In this document: piece by piece, positions 35,953 to 45,195 of the stretch
How the letters are laid out: each line of letters opens with the position of its first letter
How positions within the stretch are numbered: the stretch's first letter is position 1
Source: Cryptomeria japonica
Lineage: Eukaryota; Streptophyta; Pinopsida; Cupressales; Cupressaceae
Length of the DNA: 64,000 nt
Direction of reading: 5' to 3'
NCBI RefSeq assembly: GCF_030272615.1
Contig: NC_081412.1
Location: 103,902,796 to 103,966,795 of the forward strand
Program-made: the position numbers and the translations under genes
The notes under the pieces: model-generated
What the model saw: only the letters and a program-made list of their open reading frames with translations
Database searches by the model: none
Told to the model about the DNA's origin: nothing

Positions 35953-37491
35953 CTAGTCTAGCACGTCATCTACCCCCCGATCTTGCTGATCAATGTTTTG
36001 GGAAGGCAGGGAACACGCTAGAGGAGGAACATCCAACACAGCAGATGGAGCTATCACAAGATCCAAACAAGGGCTATGTTCATGTTCCAAGCCACGTTGT
36101 TCTTGTCTAGGAGCTAGGATAAGTGCTTTAGAAAATTCGTTAGATAGATGGTTATCAACATCAACAAGTTCATATTCACTATCAGAAGCAAGAGGAATAA
36201 CATTTGCATCATGAATAACACTTTCATCTATATCATCATCAAGATTTATAAAAATAGGATCTTTAACTCGCACAGGATCAAGACCGTCATGCATCTTATG
36301 TTTTGGAGATTTTGGAGAAAATGGAATAATGCTTGTTGAAGGTGTTTTTGGAGATTGCAAAGTTTGAGAAGCAGCCGCTTGAGCTCTAAGATGACGCTTT
36401 CGTCGGCGTTCACGTGCAGAACGATTTCGTCTAGTCTTAGTAGGAAGTGAAGAAGATTGAGGAGGAGGAATGTTCTCATCCTTATCACTTGGATGTTTAG
36501 GTTGTCGTTTCTTAGGCTGGATAATAGGAGAAGAAGAAGGTCTCTTCTCTCTATAAAAAGAAGGAGGAGGAACTGCTCCATATAAGGGAGGAATATTTGG
36601 TTTAGGAAGGAGACCAAGTCCATCATGACGAGGAGGGATAGGTCTACTCTTAGGAGGTTTATTAGATATAGGCATAGTCACATCCATAGGGATGGGTTGG
36701 GAATCTTCTTGAGGAAAGACATTAGTTTTATCTTTCAAAGGAAGAACTTCCTTCTCAAGAATGATAGGAATGTCAATTTTAGGTGTTCTAGGTTCACTTA
36801 GAGATAGGATCATATCTGTTTTCCACTTTTGATAAGATTTGAAAAGATGATCACTTCGCGGGGGAAGAGATTGGAATTGTTTAGGCCAAAAGTAATCAAT
36901 AGGAACACTAGAGGTTCTTTCAGCTAGTTTAAAGAGACTATGATTGACAGTAACAACTTCACCATTATGGGGAAATTTCAAACACTTGTGAATAGGAGAA
37001 GCGATAGTTTTCATGGAAGATAGCCAAGGATAGCCAAGCTTCACACGAAATTGTTCAGAAGATGGAATAATAGCAAAGTTCACATCAAGGGATTTATTAT
37101 GGACCTCAATAGGCAATGTAATAGAACCAATTGCAGGAGAAGAAAATGCATCAAATAGTTTCACAATCACATCTGTTTTGTCATAAATCACTTGATTCAA
37201 TTGCAAAGTAAAAAGAAATTCTTCAGTAATGATATTAACCATGCATGAAGGATCAATAAGCACTCCATGGCAAGGTGTATTCTTGACTTTTGCAACTATG
37301 TATAAAGGACCATCAGGTGCCCTAATGGTTTCACTGGAATCAAATGTGATGGAAGGTTCTTTAGGGTTTTCTTGCTTCTCTACAAAGTTAATCACATTCG
37401 GAGTCATAGACACAAGACCATCAGATGAAAGAGAGGAATCATTAGCCTCAATCGCATTAGAGGTATGAGAAGGTAATGGATCAGTAAAAAT
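35953..37491 (-). CDS. Protease-like C-terminal part of the gag-pro frame
   Basis: The frame is open for 512 codons from the codon after the UAG at 37492-37494 to 35953; its first ATG is at 37413 (486 residues). An aspartic-protease-like fold is suggested by APDGPLYIVAKVKN, GVLIDPSCMVNII, VIVKLFDAF and FRVKLGYPWLSSM (about 37330-36990). The active-site motif is D-P-S where plant gypsy proteases have D-S/T/G-G/S, so activity is doubtful. The C-terminal 250 residues are Pro-, Lys/Arg- and Ser-rich and low in complexity. In a related autonomous element the RT domain would follow; here the frame simply ends. Confidence 0.8.
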   Translation of the reverse strand: MFTDPLPSHTSNAIEANDSSLSSDGLVSMTPNVINFVEKQENPKEPSITFDSSETIRAPDGPLYIVAKVKNTPCHGVLIDPSCMVNIITEEFLFTLQLNQVIYDKTDVIVKLFDAFSSPAIGSITLPIEVHNKSLDVNFAIIPSSEQFRVKLGYPWLSSMKTIASPIHKCLKFPHNGEVVTVNHSLFKLAERTSSVPIDYFWPKQFQSLPPRSDHLFKSYQKWKTDMILSLSEPRTPKIDIPIILEKEVLPLKDKTNVFPQEDSQPIPMDVTMPISNKPPKSRPIPPRHDGLGLLPKPNIPPLYGAVPPPSFYREKRPSSSPIIQPKKRQPKHPSDKDENIPPPQSSSLPTKTRRNRSARERRRKRHLRAQAAASQTLQSPKTPSTSIIPFSPKSPKHKMHDGLDPVRVKDPIFINLDDDIDESVIHDANVIPLASDSEYELVDVDNHLSNEFSKALILAPRQEQRGLEHEHSPCLDLVIAPSAVLDVPPLACSLPSQNIDQQDRGVDDVLD

Positions 37492-39378
37492 CTAAAGATT
37501 TTGGTTAGGAGGAGCTACAGATGTATTGCCTTTATCATTCACTCCAGAAACAGAAATAGTATTATTATCAATCAAATCTTGAATTTTACCCTTTAAAGAA
37601 AAACATTTTTCAGTATCATGCCCAGGCTGACGATGAAAATGACAAATAGATTTGTTATCAAAATAAGGTGAAGTAATCTTTGCAGGATCAATTTGTCTTA
37701 TAGGAGGAAGAGTAAGCACATTTTGTTCCAATAACTTATTCATAATACTATGCAATGATTCATTCAGAGGAGTATACTTTCTTTCTTTCTTGAAAAATTT
37801 AGAAATAGGAGGCACACCTGATGCTGCATTCACATTGTTGTTGATGATGTTTTCATTGAATTTGATGGAATCTCTGTTCGGTTTAAACTTCCCAAATGGT
37901 TGTTGACTGCTATCACCCTTATCACTCGGAGCCATAGGATGTGATTGTTCCATTTGACTCACAGTCAGTTGATAATTGTGAAGAGTTGCACACAACTGTT
38001 GGAAAGAAGTAAACTCAGAAAATAGAAGTTTGTCTCGAATATCTTTTTGTAAATTAGAAATAAAGATTCTTTGAATATCATTGTTAGGCACTGGAAAAGA
38101 AATTTGAGCATACAAATGCTTATATCTACCAATGAAATCAGTCACTTTTTCTTTAACACCTTGTTTACAATGCATTAAATCAATCAAAGTAACTTTAGGA
38201 CTTATATTGTTTTGAAATTGTTGAATGAAAGCATTTGCAAGTTGTTCAAAAGAAGTAATAGAATAAGAAGGCAACGAGCAATACCATTGTAGGGCTTTGT
38301 CTCTTAATGTTCTAGTAAACAGTTTCGCAAGCAACCTTTGGTCATAAGCAAAATCGATACATATTGTTTGAAAAGTCTTAACATGTGTTAGAGGATCTCC
38401 TTTACCATTATAAAGCTCCAAATGCAGGATTTCAACATGTTTAGGAGGGATAGCTCGAACAATGTCAAGAGAAAGTGGGCTTGCAACATCAAATGTGGGC
38501 ACACTAAACTTAGATTGATTCATAGAAGCAATTTGTTGCTGTAGAGAAGAGACAGTTTGTGCAAGATTGTTAATGGTCGCTTCAGTCGAAGAATTCATAT
38601 TAGACGCGTTAGATTGTGATGGAGGTGTTATGTTATTGAAAGAAGGTAGAGAGTAAGGTGGTGGTACTCTATGATAATTAGTCATAGGAGATGATTGGAC
38701 AGGAGGAACACTACAAGGAGGAATGGAATGATTAAACGAATTGCCCCCTTGCGTCATGTTCATTTGTGAAGATGTAATAGGAACACTCATTGAAGGAATG
38801 TATGAAGAAGTTGGATTGAATGAAGGAAGAGGGTTAATTGAAGAAGAAGGATTGCCCCCATGACTGGTGATCACAGGAGGAATGTCTTGTGTAGAAGTAG
38901 CCATTATGTTTGATGTAAAGGTAGGTATGCTAGCAATAGAAGTCATCAAAGGAATAGAATGATTGACTTGAGTAGGAGGTTGTGTATAACCTAAATTTTC
39001 AGCACAACTCTTCATAGGCATCACATTTGGATCCACAATGTGTGCAATACCACGCAAAATATCAAATCCATTCTTATCACTTTGAAGCATACGTTTTAGA
39101 CCCTCAATTAAAGGAAGAGCTTGACTATCGGGGTATTCATGAGACATCCATTGTCGAAAATCATCAAATTGGTTATCCAATTTCAAAAGTTGTTCTACAG
39201 AAACCTCATGGAGAGCTTCTTCATCATTAGGAGGATTAGAGGAATTACCCATGTCCTCGTTAAAAAGGCTATTCAAATTAGGTTCCATCTCCTCGGTAAT
39301 TAAACCTCGGAAAGACTTAATTCTACGGCTTCGTCTAACGGGAATAGTGTAAGTAGGGCTTATTGTTGTAAAACTCAT
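37492..39378 (-). CDS. Gypsy-type Gag polyprotein, intact
   Basis: 628 codons from ATG 39378. Residues 1-290 are a Pro/Ser/Thr-rich N-terminus with a short predicted coiled-coil (NNLAQTVSSLQQQIASMNQ). Residues about 325-420 form the retrotransposon gag capsid core, seen in DPLTHVKTFQTICIDFAYDQ and ALQWYCSLPSYSITSFEQL. A zinc-knuckle variant CHFHRQPGHDTEKC (C-x2-H-x4-H-x4-C) near residue 595 is the form common in plant gypsy Gag. The frame ends in UAG and continues open into the protease-like region. No frameshift or internal stop is seen, which sets this gag apart from every other one in the window. Confidence 0.9.
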   Translation of the reverse strand: MSFTTISPTYTIPVRRSRRIKSFRGLITEEMEPNLNSLFNEDMGNSSNPPNDEEALHEVSVEQLLKLDNQFDDFRQWMSHEYPDSQALPLIEGLKRMLQSDKNGFDILRGIAHIVDPNVMPMKSCAENLGYTQPPTQVNHSIPLMTSIASIPTFTSNIMATSTQDIPPVITSHGGNPSSSINPLPSFNPTSSYIPSMSVPITSSQMNMTQGGNSFNHSIPPCSVPPVQSSPMTNYHRVPPPYSLPSFNNITPPSQSNASNMNSSTEATINNLAQTVSSLQQQIASMNQSKFSVPTFDVASPLSLDIVRAIPPKHVEILHLELYNGKGDPLTHVKTFQTICIDFAYDQRLLAKLFTRTLRDKALQWYCSLPSYSITSFEQLANAFIQQFQNNISPKVTLIDLMHCKQGVKEKVTDFIGRYKHLYAQISFPVPNNDIQRIFISNLQKDIRDKLLFSEFTSFQQLCATLHNYQLTVSQMEQSHPMAPSDKGDSSQQPFGKFKPNRDSIKFNENIINNNVNAASGVPPISKFFKKERKYTPLNESLHSIMNKLLEQNVLTLPPIRQIDPAKITSPYFDNKSICHFHRQPGHDTEKCFSLKGKIQDLIDNNTISVSGVNDKGNTSVAPPNQNL

Positions 39379-40532
39379 GCACTAGAGAGAGAGAGAAAGT
39401 TTTGAATTTAGAGGTAGTAATTTTCAGTAAAATCAGCCAATCTTCTGGATTTAAGCTGTTAAATGCAATCACGACAGTCTCCCGAAATTTTGGAAAAAAT
39501 GTCCGGGACCGTGGCGCTCGGAGTGCAACACGGTCCTTGCAACTTTTTCCGAAATTTGCAGGGATGAAAGGTATGATGATTTTAAAGCTAATCTGAAAAA
39601 ATTGAGTGATTTTACGATCTGTAGGTAGGCCAAATTAAAGTTGCAATCTCAAAATTGAACCCTACCAAGATTGTCGAAAAATGCAAAATTTGAATTTTGA
39701 AAAAGAGAGGGAAACTAAAATTTTGAATTTTATGATTTTAGAGGGAATGTCAAAAGCAATGCAAGTTTTGAAATTTAAGAATTGACTCAATTTCACGCAA
39801 AATTCAATTTTGAAAGCGGAAATCAAAGTTGTTGTAATTAAGCACTTAATTTCAAAAGTCACAAATTGCAAGAATTTAAATAAAGCACTGAAATTTTTAA
39901 TGAATGTTAACACACTTTTCAGATTTAGGACAGTAAGAACACAATTTTGACACAAAATTTCAGTTTCAATGATTTTTGAATGTTTAAAAGCCTTAATCCA
40001 AGCAATCACAAGACCAACTTTGACTGTAATTTTGAAGGTGTTATAATTGATAAAATCAGCCAAAATTCTGGATTTTAGCAGGAAAATACAGTAAGATCTC
40101 GCTCCCGAAATTTCAGAAAAAATGTCGGGGACGATGGCGCTCAGAGTGCACACGGTCCTCGCAACTTTTTTCCAAATTTTCAAGGATGAAAGATATTGTG
40201 ATTTTATTGCGGAATCCAAAGTTACAGCTGATTTGGAGATGTTTTAATCAGTGAAATTATCAGTCAAAGGTTGAATCAAGAGGGTTTCAAAAATTAGGGT
40301 TTTGACACTTAACCACTTAATTTTCAAAATCAAAGCACAAATATGAATTGATAATTTGTAATAGAAGGGCAAATCTGAAACAAGCATTAACATTTAGACA
40401 TTTCACAAGCTTAATTACTAAAAAAGAAATTTTAGGGTTTTTATGCAATCACCTCTAAAATTTTGCAAAAGATCAAACATGGAAATGTAATCAATTTTTT
40501 CAGATCTAAGCATGAAAAATCAGAAAGGATGT
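39379..40532 (-). other. Leader of the gypsy-like element with duplicated block
   Basis: 1.15 kb between primer site and gag. A block of roughly 110 bp occurs twice, near 39478-39592 and 40100-40207, each with CCCGAAATTT, ATGTC(C/G)GGGAC, GTGGCGCTC-like and CACGGTCC. The same core appears in both LTRs. The 185-codon frame at 39662-40219 overlaps one copy and shows no domain. Confidence 0.75.
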
Positions 40533-40549
40533 TCACGTCGGGTTCACCA
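40533..40549 (-). other. Primer-binding site of the gypsy-like element
   Basis: Minus strand reads TGGTGAACCCGACGTGA three bases inside the 5' LTR. It starts with the TGG expected opposite a tRNA CCA end; I cannot name the tRNA. Confidence 0.6.
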
Positions 40550-40552
40550 AAA

Positions 40553-41782
40553 TGTAAAGCGGAAAATCGCGATCGAACCCTAGTTGCTCTCCCCTCTTCC
40601 AACTCCAAGGAGAGAGAAGGGAGATTCACTAGGGTTGATGGTTTTCACTTAGGGGAGAGACTTTACATTCAAAAGAGGGGTTGAAACCCACAAGATCCAA
40701 TCCCACACAATGCAAGATTGGATGCTAAATGTGTTTCAAGGGTTAAGAAAGCAAGGCTACCCTCTTTTGTAAAGAATGTGCATAGAAGAATTAAGCTAGG
40801 AATGCATAGAAAGTGAGAAAGATTCGCTTATAAACTGAGATAGGGATACAATATGAAGCTGCGGACCTGGAATTAGCAGTAAAATGTCGATACAATGTTG
40901 TCCTGTAAATTTGAGCGAAAGTTGCCAGGACGATGGCGCTCGAGCGCCACGGTCCTCCGAAAAATCTGTGAAACGAAGGGGGATCTGTTCATCTCTGCAC
41001 AAGGATTCCAGATCTTCAATTTCAGCCGCATACCTGCAACCTACACACATAAAAGCGAAGATGATTGGGGGGTTAGGGATTAGGGGTTTTCCTTTAGGTC
41101 AAACCCCGGTTTTGGAATTAACCAAGAAATGAGCAAGTGCTGTAAATGTAAATGACTGTAAAACAAGTACTAATACCTTGTTCTAAGGATGTTTGTATCC
41201 TTATGTGCGAAGGTTTAGATGTTGTATGTTTGTTGTATTGTTGTATGTTGTAGCATGTAATGTGTTGTAAGTGATCTCCTCTTCAATGGTTGAATCCTTG
41301 TCTTGAATGCAACACTTAGCCTTGAATGGAGACTTGAAATGATCAAATGCTTGAATGCTTGAATGCTTGAGTATTGTTTCCACGCTTTTTCCATCATATC
41401 GAATGAAAGAGGAAAATGTAGTTTATATACTTGCCAATTAGGGTTAATAGACTGATTTTCCCGACCTTAGGCCGACCAGGAAAGATAATTTTCCAATTTG
41501 CAAACATAAAGACCTGAAGTCCAAAAGAGACCGGGCCCAAAATAGGACCCAGGGACCAGGGCGCTGGGCGCCCTGGTCCTGAAGGACCAGGGCACTGGGC
41601 GCTCTGGTCCCACCTCCCGGGACAGCAGGGTGCAAGGAGGTTCAGGCCAGGGTGCTTGAAAAATGCAGTTTTCAGTGTCGTAATCAGGTTTCGGGGTCTC
41701 CATTCAGGTTGCGTGTTGCGTTGCCATCGTGAAGACTGAAATGCAGTCGAAATTACAAGTGTCACAATTTTAGGACGCTACA
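40553..41782 (-). repeat. 5' LTR of the gypsy-like element
   Basis: 1230 bp, bounded by TGTAAAGCGG and ACGCTACA on the plus strand. It carries an exact 16-bp palindrome TGGCGCTCGAGCGCCA at 40934-40949, a minus-strand TATATAAA at 41422-41429, and two copies of a palindromic GGACCAGGGC/GCCCTGGTCC module at about 41545-41612, where the other LTR has one. Confidence 0.94.
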
Positions 41783-41865
41783 GTTACAAAGAATGGCTAT
41801 GTTGATCCTACACTGAATCAACCTAATCCACCAACATTGGGTAAAGATCAAGAGAATAGAGGGAT

Positions 41866-42610
41866 ATGATTAAAAGTGTGTGAGAGGATTTGACAGGACA
41901 AGTGTGAGATCCAAGAGATTTTCCATAAAGGCATTTCCTCTCTCCACACTTATTGAGTACATGAGGAAGAGTTCCCCAAGTACCTGGGGAAGAGAGGAAA
42001 GGAATATAAAATTCAATGGGAGAGGTCAAGGGGAATTAAAAATCTCCAAGAAAGAGGAAGCATGGGGAGAATAAAGAGTAAAGGAATTAAAAAATCCTTG
42101 GGAAGAGAGGCATGGGGAAATTCAAGGAATTTTAAACTCCTTGGATAGACAAATGTGGGTGGCATTTAAGGTTGGAGGATGAGAAGGGAAAGCCATTTAA
42201 GACAAAGAGTTCACCCATCTCTAATCAAGGTGATTAGAGATGTGCAAATGATTAAGGAGAGTGATTAGGTGGGTTGATAAAGGATTAGGATGAAAGTGGA
42301 CAAGTTAGGAGGATGGGACATGAAGAGAGAGAATGAATGGAGGAATATAAAATTAAGGAAAATGGTAATCATGATTAGGCTAAGTGGTTAGGATTATGAG
42401 AGAGATTTATAGGAAACAAGGCATAATTAATTAAATTAATTAACTAATTAGGATTTAGAGGAAATGCTAACTAAGGTTGGGGATTGAAATAATTTTAGAA
42501 AAATAGGATATAATTAATTTTGATAAATTAATTATAAGGCTAAGGTGATTAAATTAATTAAAATATAATTTAGGATTTTTTTAGACGAATGAGGACTAAT
42601 GTAATTAATG
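41866..42610. other. Non-coding gap
   Basis: Purine-rich on the plus strand (GAGAGGAAAG, GGGGAAGAG runs) then AT-rich around 42425-42560. No coding motif. It separates the broken copia gag from the LINE fragment. Confidence 0.55.
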
Positions 42611-43680
42611 TAATTGCCTCAACTATTGCTCTACAGTATGCATCCTTTTCCCCCCCTCCCCCTTGGGTTGGATTGTGGTCCAATGTTCTTATCCGGAAGA
42701 TCAATATCTTCTTTTGTACTCCAAAAAAAAATCTCGACTCTTGATAATCTTTGTAAAAGAGGTTTTTTCTTACGTAATAGGTGTACTATTCTTCAGAATT
42801 GGAATATGGCCTAGGTTACTCCTTCTTCTATGGTAGACTTTCTTAACCAATGGATAGTTCCTTCATCGAATCAAGCCTTGCATCTTTTGTGGTCCCTCAC
42901 CTTTCCTCATTTGGTGTGGTATTTATGGAAAGAATGAAACAACAAAGTTTTAAAGAATGTTTCTTTTCCTTGGATTTTGTTTCCTATAAAATATTTAGGG
43001 CTATTAAGGAAAACTTCCATCAAGCTAGAGAAAATAATTTGAACGAGGCTAAGAAAATTTTCTCTCTATTTGATTCACGAGTTACTTTAAATTTGAAAAT
43101 AAATGTCAATATCTCCATTGCTTTCAGATAGGTCAAATTACTTAGGGATACTGTTCATTTGAATCTTCCTCCTTTTGGTTGGGTGAAAGTTAATTTCAAT
43201 GGGGTAGCTAAGGGAAATCCTAGGCCAACTGAGTGCAAGGGAGTGATTAGAGATGATAATGGAAGGCTTATTGGAATAGTAGTGGCACTCCCCTTGGGAT
43301 GTTAGAATAACCACCTAGCTAAAGCTATTGCGACCTTCCATGGTTTGAGAATGGCTAAAATCATTAATGCTAAGTTGGTTTGGCTGGAGGGTTACTCTAG
43401 TAACATAATTCAATGTTTAAAAGGACACCAAAAACTTTCTTGGACCATTGAAAAATGGATTAATAAATCCCTGGATATCCGAAGGATCTTTTAAAAATTT
43501 TATATTACCCATGTCTACCATGAAGCAAATGGGCTTGCAGATTAATCTGCTAATGAGGGAGTTCGGGTTAATAATGAGATGATATGCCACCTTGGTGATC
43601 ATGTACCCATGGATGTTAATGCCTTCTTAAGATATGATTTATCTCAAGCTCAAAGAACCAACCCTTCTTGTGAATAATAA
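42611..43680 (+). pseudogene. LINE 3' fragment: zinc-binding region and RNase H
   Basis: STLDNLCKRGFFLRNRCTI (about 42736-42795) matches the zinc-binding segment found after the reverse transcriptase of plant LINEs, whose usual form is TLDNLRKRG-x-PNRC. The next stretch keeps the LLW-like block near 42880 in shifted frames. From about 43150 an RNase H-like domain reads GWVKVNFNGVAKGNP, GVIRDDNGRLIG and, later, HVYHEANGLAD. Two catalytic positions look lost: FNGV for FDGA and EGYS for EGDS. Stops at 43304, 43492 and 43545 interrupt it. No endonuclease or RT core is present. Confidence 0.78.
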
Positions 43681-43847
43681 TATCATACCTCGAAAGGGTG
43701 GTCTCTTCCACTATTAAGTGAAGAGTTATGAAGTTGTGGAGTACTCTAATGAATTGCCTCAAAGCTCCACACACTTTTTGGGTGATCACTAATATTTTAT
43801 GGTGTATTTTCAGTCTATAGAGAGGTCTTTCAACCATTCCTATAACC

Positions 43848-45195
43848 ATGGGTGGTGAAAGGCGAAGGGTTGAACCTCTGAATTGTGAAGAATTTAGAAA
43901 AGATGCCACTATTCAAAGAATGATGGAATGTGGGGGCCTAACCCCTTTCATTGACAAGCTTCATGGCTTTCATGCCAATGTCACCAATAAATTTGCCAAG
44001 GGGATGAAAGAGGGGTACATTTAGATGTTTGGAAGGGACTTTGAGATTCATGAAAAATTGGTTACAAAGGTCATTGGTTTGTCTATGGAAGAGTCCAAGT
44101 TTTATAGGGATACCTGAGGATGTCGGATGCAGTGGTCAAGAAATTCCACAAATATGACAAAGAAAGGAATAAATTGGCCAATTTTTCCAAAAGCAGCTAT
44201 GATATGGGTAATATCAAAACCATTTGGCACTCTGTGCTTACTATTATCATGAAATATATTACCTTAGATGGTAGGTACACTAGGGATTTTGGGCATCATT
44301 TTGTTCTATTGAACCACTTTTAGCATAAGGCAGAGGTTTCCTTTCTATTTTTTTTGCAAGCCTCTATTAATGCCAAAATTAAATATCATAGGAAAAACAA
44401 GAAAAAATTGGTCCTTCATGTTGGTTTATTGTTATTAATCTTTGAACATATAAAATTGCAAACCTCTCCTTCATTTAGAGTCCCAGATTATTCTTATGAA
44501 ACTGAGGTGGAAGAGTCTGAGAGTCACTCCTCTGATGAGGAGGAGTGGAATACTAAATTGAAGGATCCTGACTCTGAGATGAAAGAAAAAAAGAAGCTAG
44601 GCCAAAGAGCTAAGAGGAGTAGAGATTCCCCTATTTTTGCTACCAATTCTAATTCTAGGTCCTCCTATCATGTCATGTCGGATAAGTCGATGCTTGTTAC
44701 TAATAGAACTAGGAAAAATCCTTTTCCTAAGGACCTCAATGTGGACTCCCCTTATCTCAAATTGGATAGAAAAAAACTAGATGATGTTCTTGCTATAGCC
44801 CATGATTCTACAATTGGTTATTTATGTATGGAAAATGAGTCTTCAATGAAATTAGAGAGATTAATGTCAAGCTCTATGCAATTAGTAGTAAACATGACAA
44901 CCATTGTGATAGATAGTGGAGTGTTGAAAAAAGGAAATCTATTATGGAGTCAATGAAAAAGACTATGAACACTATCAATGATCTCAAGAATTATTGTGAC
45001 AAAAGGATTATAAATCTGGAAGATAAACTTAAGAAGGGTTATGATGGTAGACTAAAACAACGGGAGAATAAGTTCTAAAAAGTCAATGACAACATCATAT
45101 CCCTAGTGACCTACAACTATAAAGTGGTCAAGAGCTTGGTGGAAAGTATCGATACTATGTTGGGAAACTTGAAGGCCTCCAACAGGAAGGGATGA
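43848..45195 (+). pseudogene. Unidentified repeat-borne protein, copy 1
   Basis: From ATG 43848 the reading gives MGGERRRVEPLNCEEFRKD, then MFGRDFEIHEKLVTKVIGLS after a stop at about 44022. The frame continues at 44120-44323 (KFHKYDKERNKL, IKTIWHSVLTIIMKYITLDG, HHFVLLNHF) and 44354-44956 (SINAKIKYHRKNKKKLVLH, acidic Ser/Glu segment, KLDRKKLDDVLAIAHDS), and after a frameshift near 44925 ends in a likely coiled coil (MKKTMNTINDLKNYCDKR). The region HHFVLLNHFR to LVLHVGLL has a clear homologue at 59.1-59.3 kb on the minus strand. I do not recognise the family; a transposon-associated or LINE ORF1-like protein is possible. Confidence 0.7.

Larger units (their letters stand above)
34034..41782 (-). 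mobile_element. Gypsy-like gag-protease LTR element, TSD GTTAC
   Basis: Complete element on the minus strand: LTRs at 34034-35208 and 40553-41782, TSD GTTAC at 34029-34033 and 41783-41787, primer site left of the right LTR, polypurine tract right of the left LTR. The 5.3-kb interior carries gag and a protease-like region in one frame and no reverse transcriptase, RNase H or integrase. This is the layout of plant non-autonomous LTR elements that encode gag (TR-GAG type). Similar LTRs and long open frames point to a recent insertion. Confidence 0.93.
33915..41865 (+). pseudogene. Copia gag 5' end, split by a gypsy-like element
   Basis: The first part, from ATG 33915 to 34033, encodes MATNLFRNDSPKLDG and then NYGIWKIRMETHL, a copia gag N-terminus. 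It is interrupted after codons for WEVT by the 34034-41782 element and resumes at 41783 in GTTAC AAAGAATGG (VTKNGYVDP) for about 25 codons, until similarity is lost near 41865. Only the first roughly 65 residues of gag remain; no pol is present downstream. Confidence 0.88.

Noticed and set aside
36246-36626. 126-codon minus-strand frame
   Set aside because: Shadow of the protease-region frame in another register; Leu/Arg-rich with no domain.
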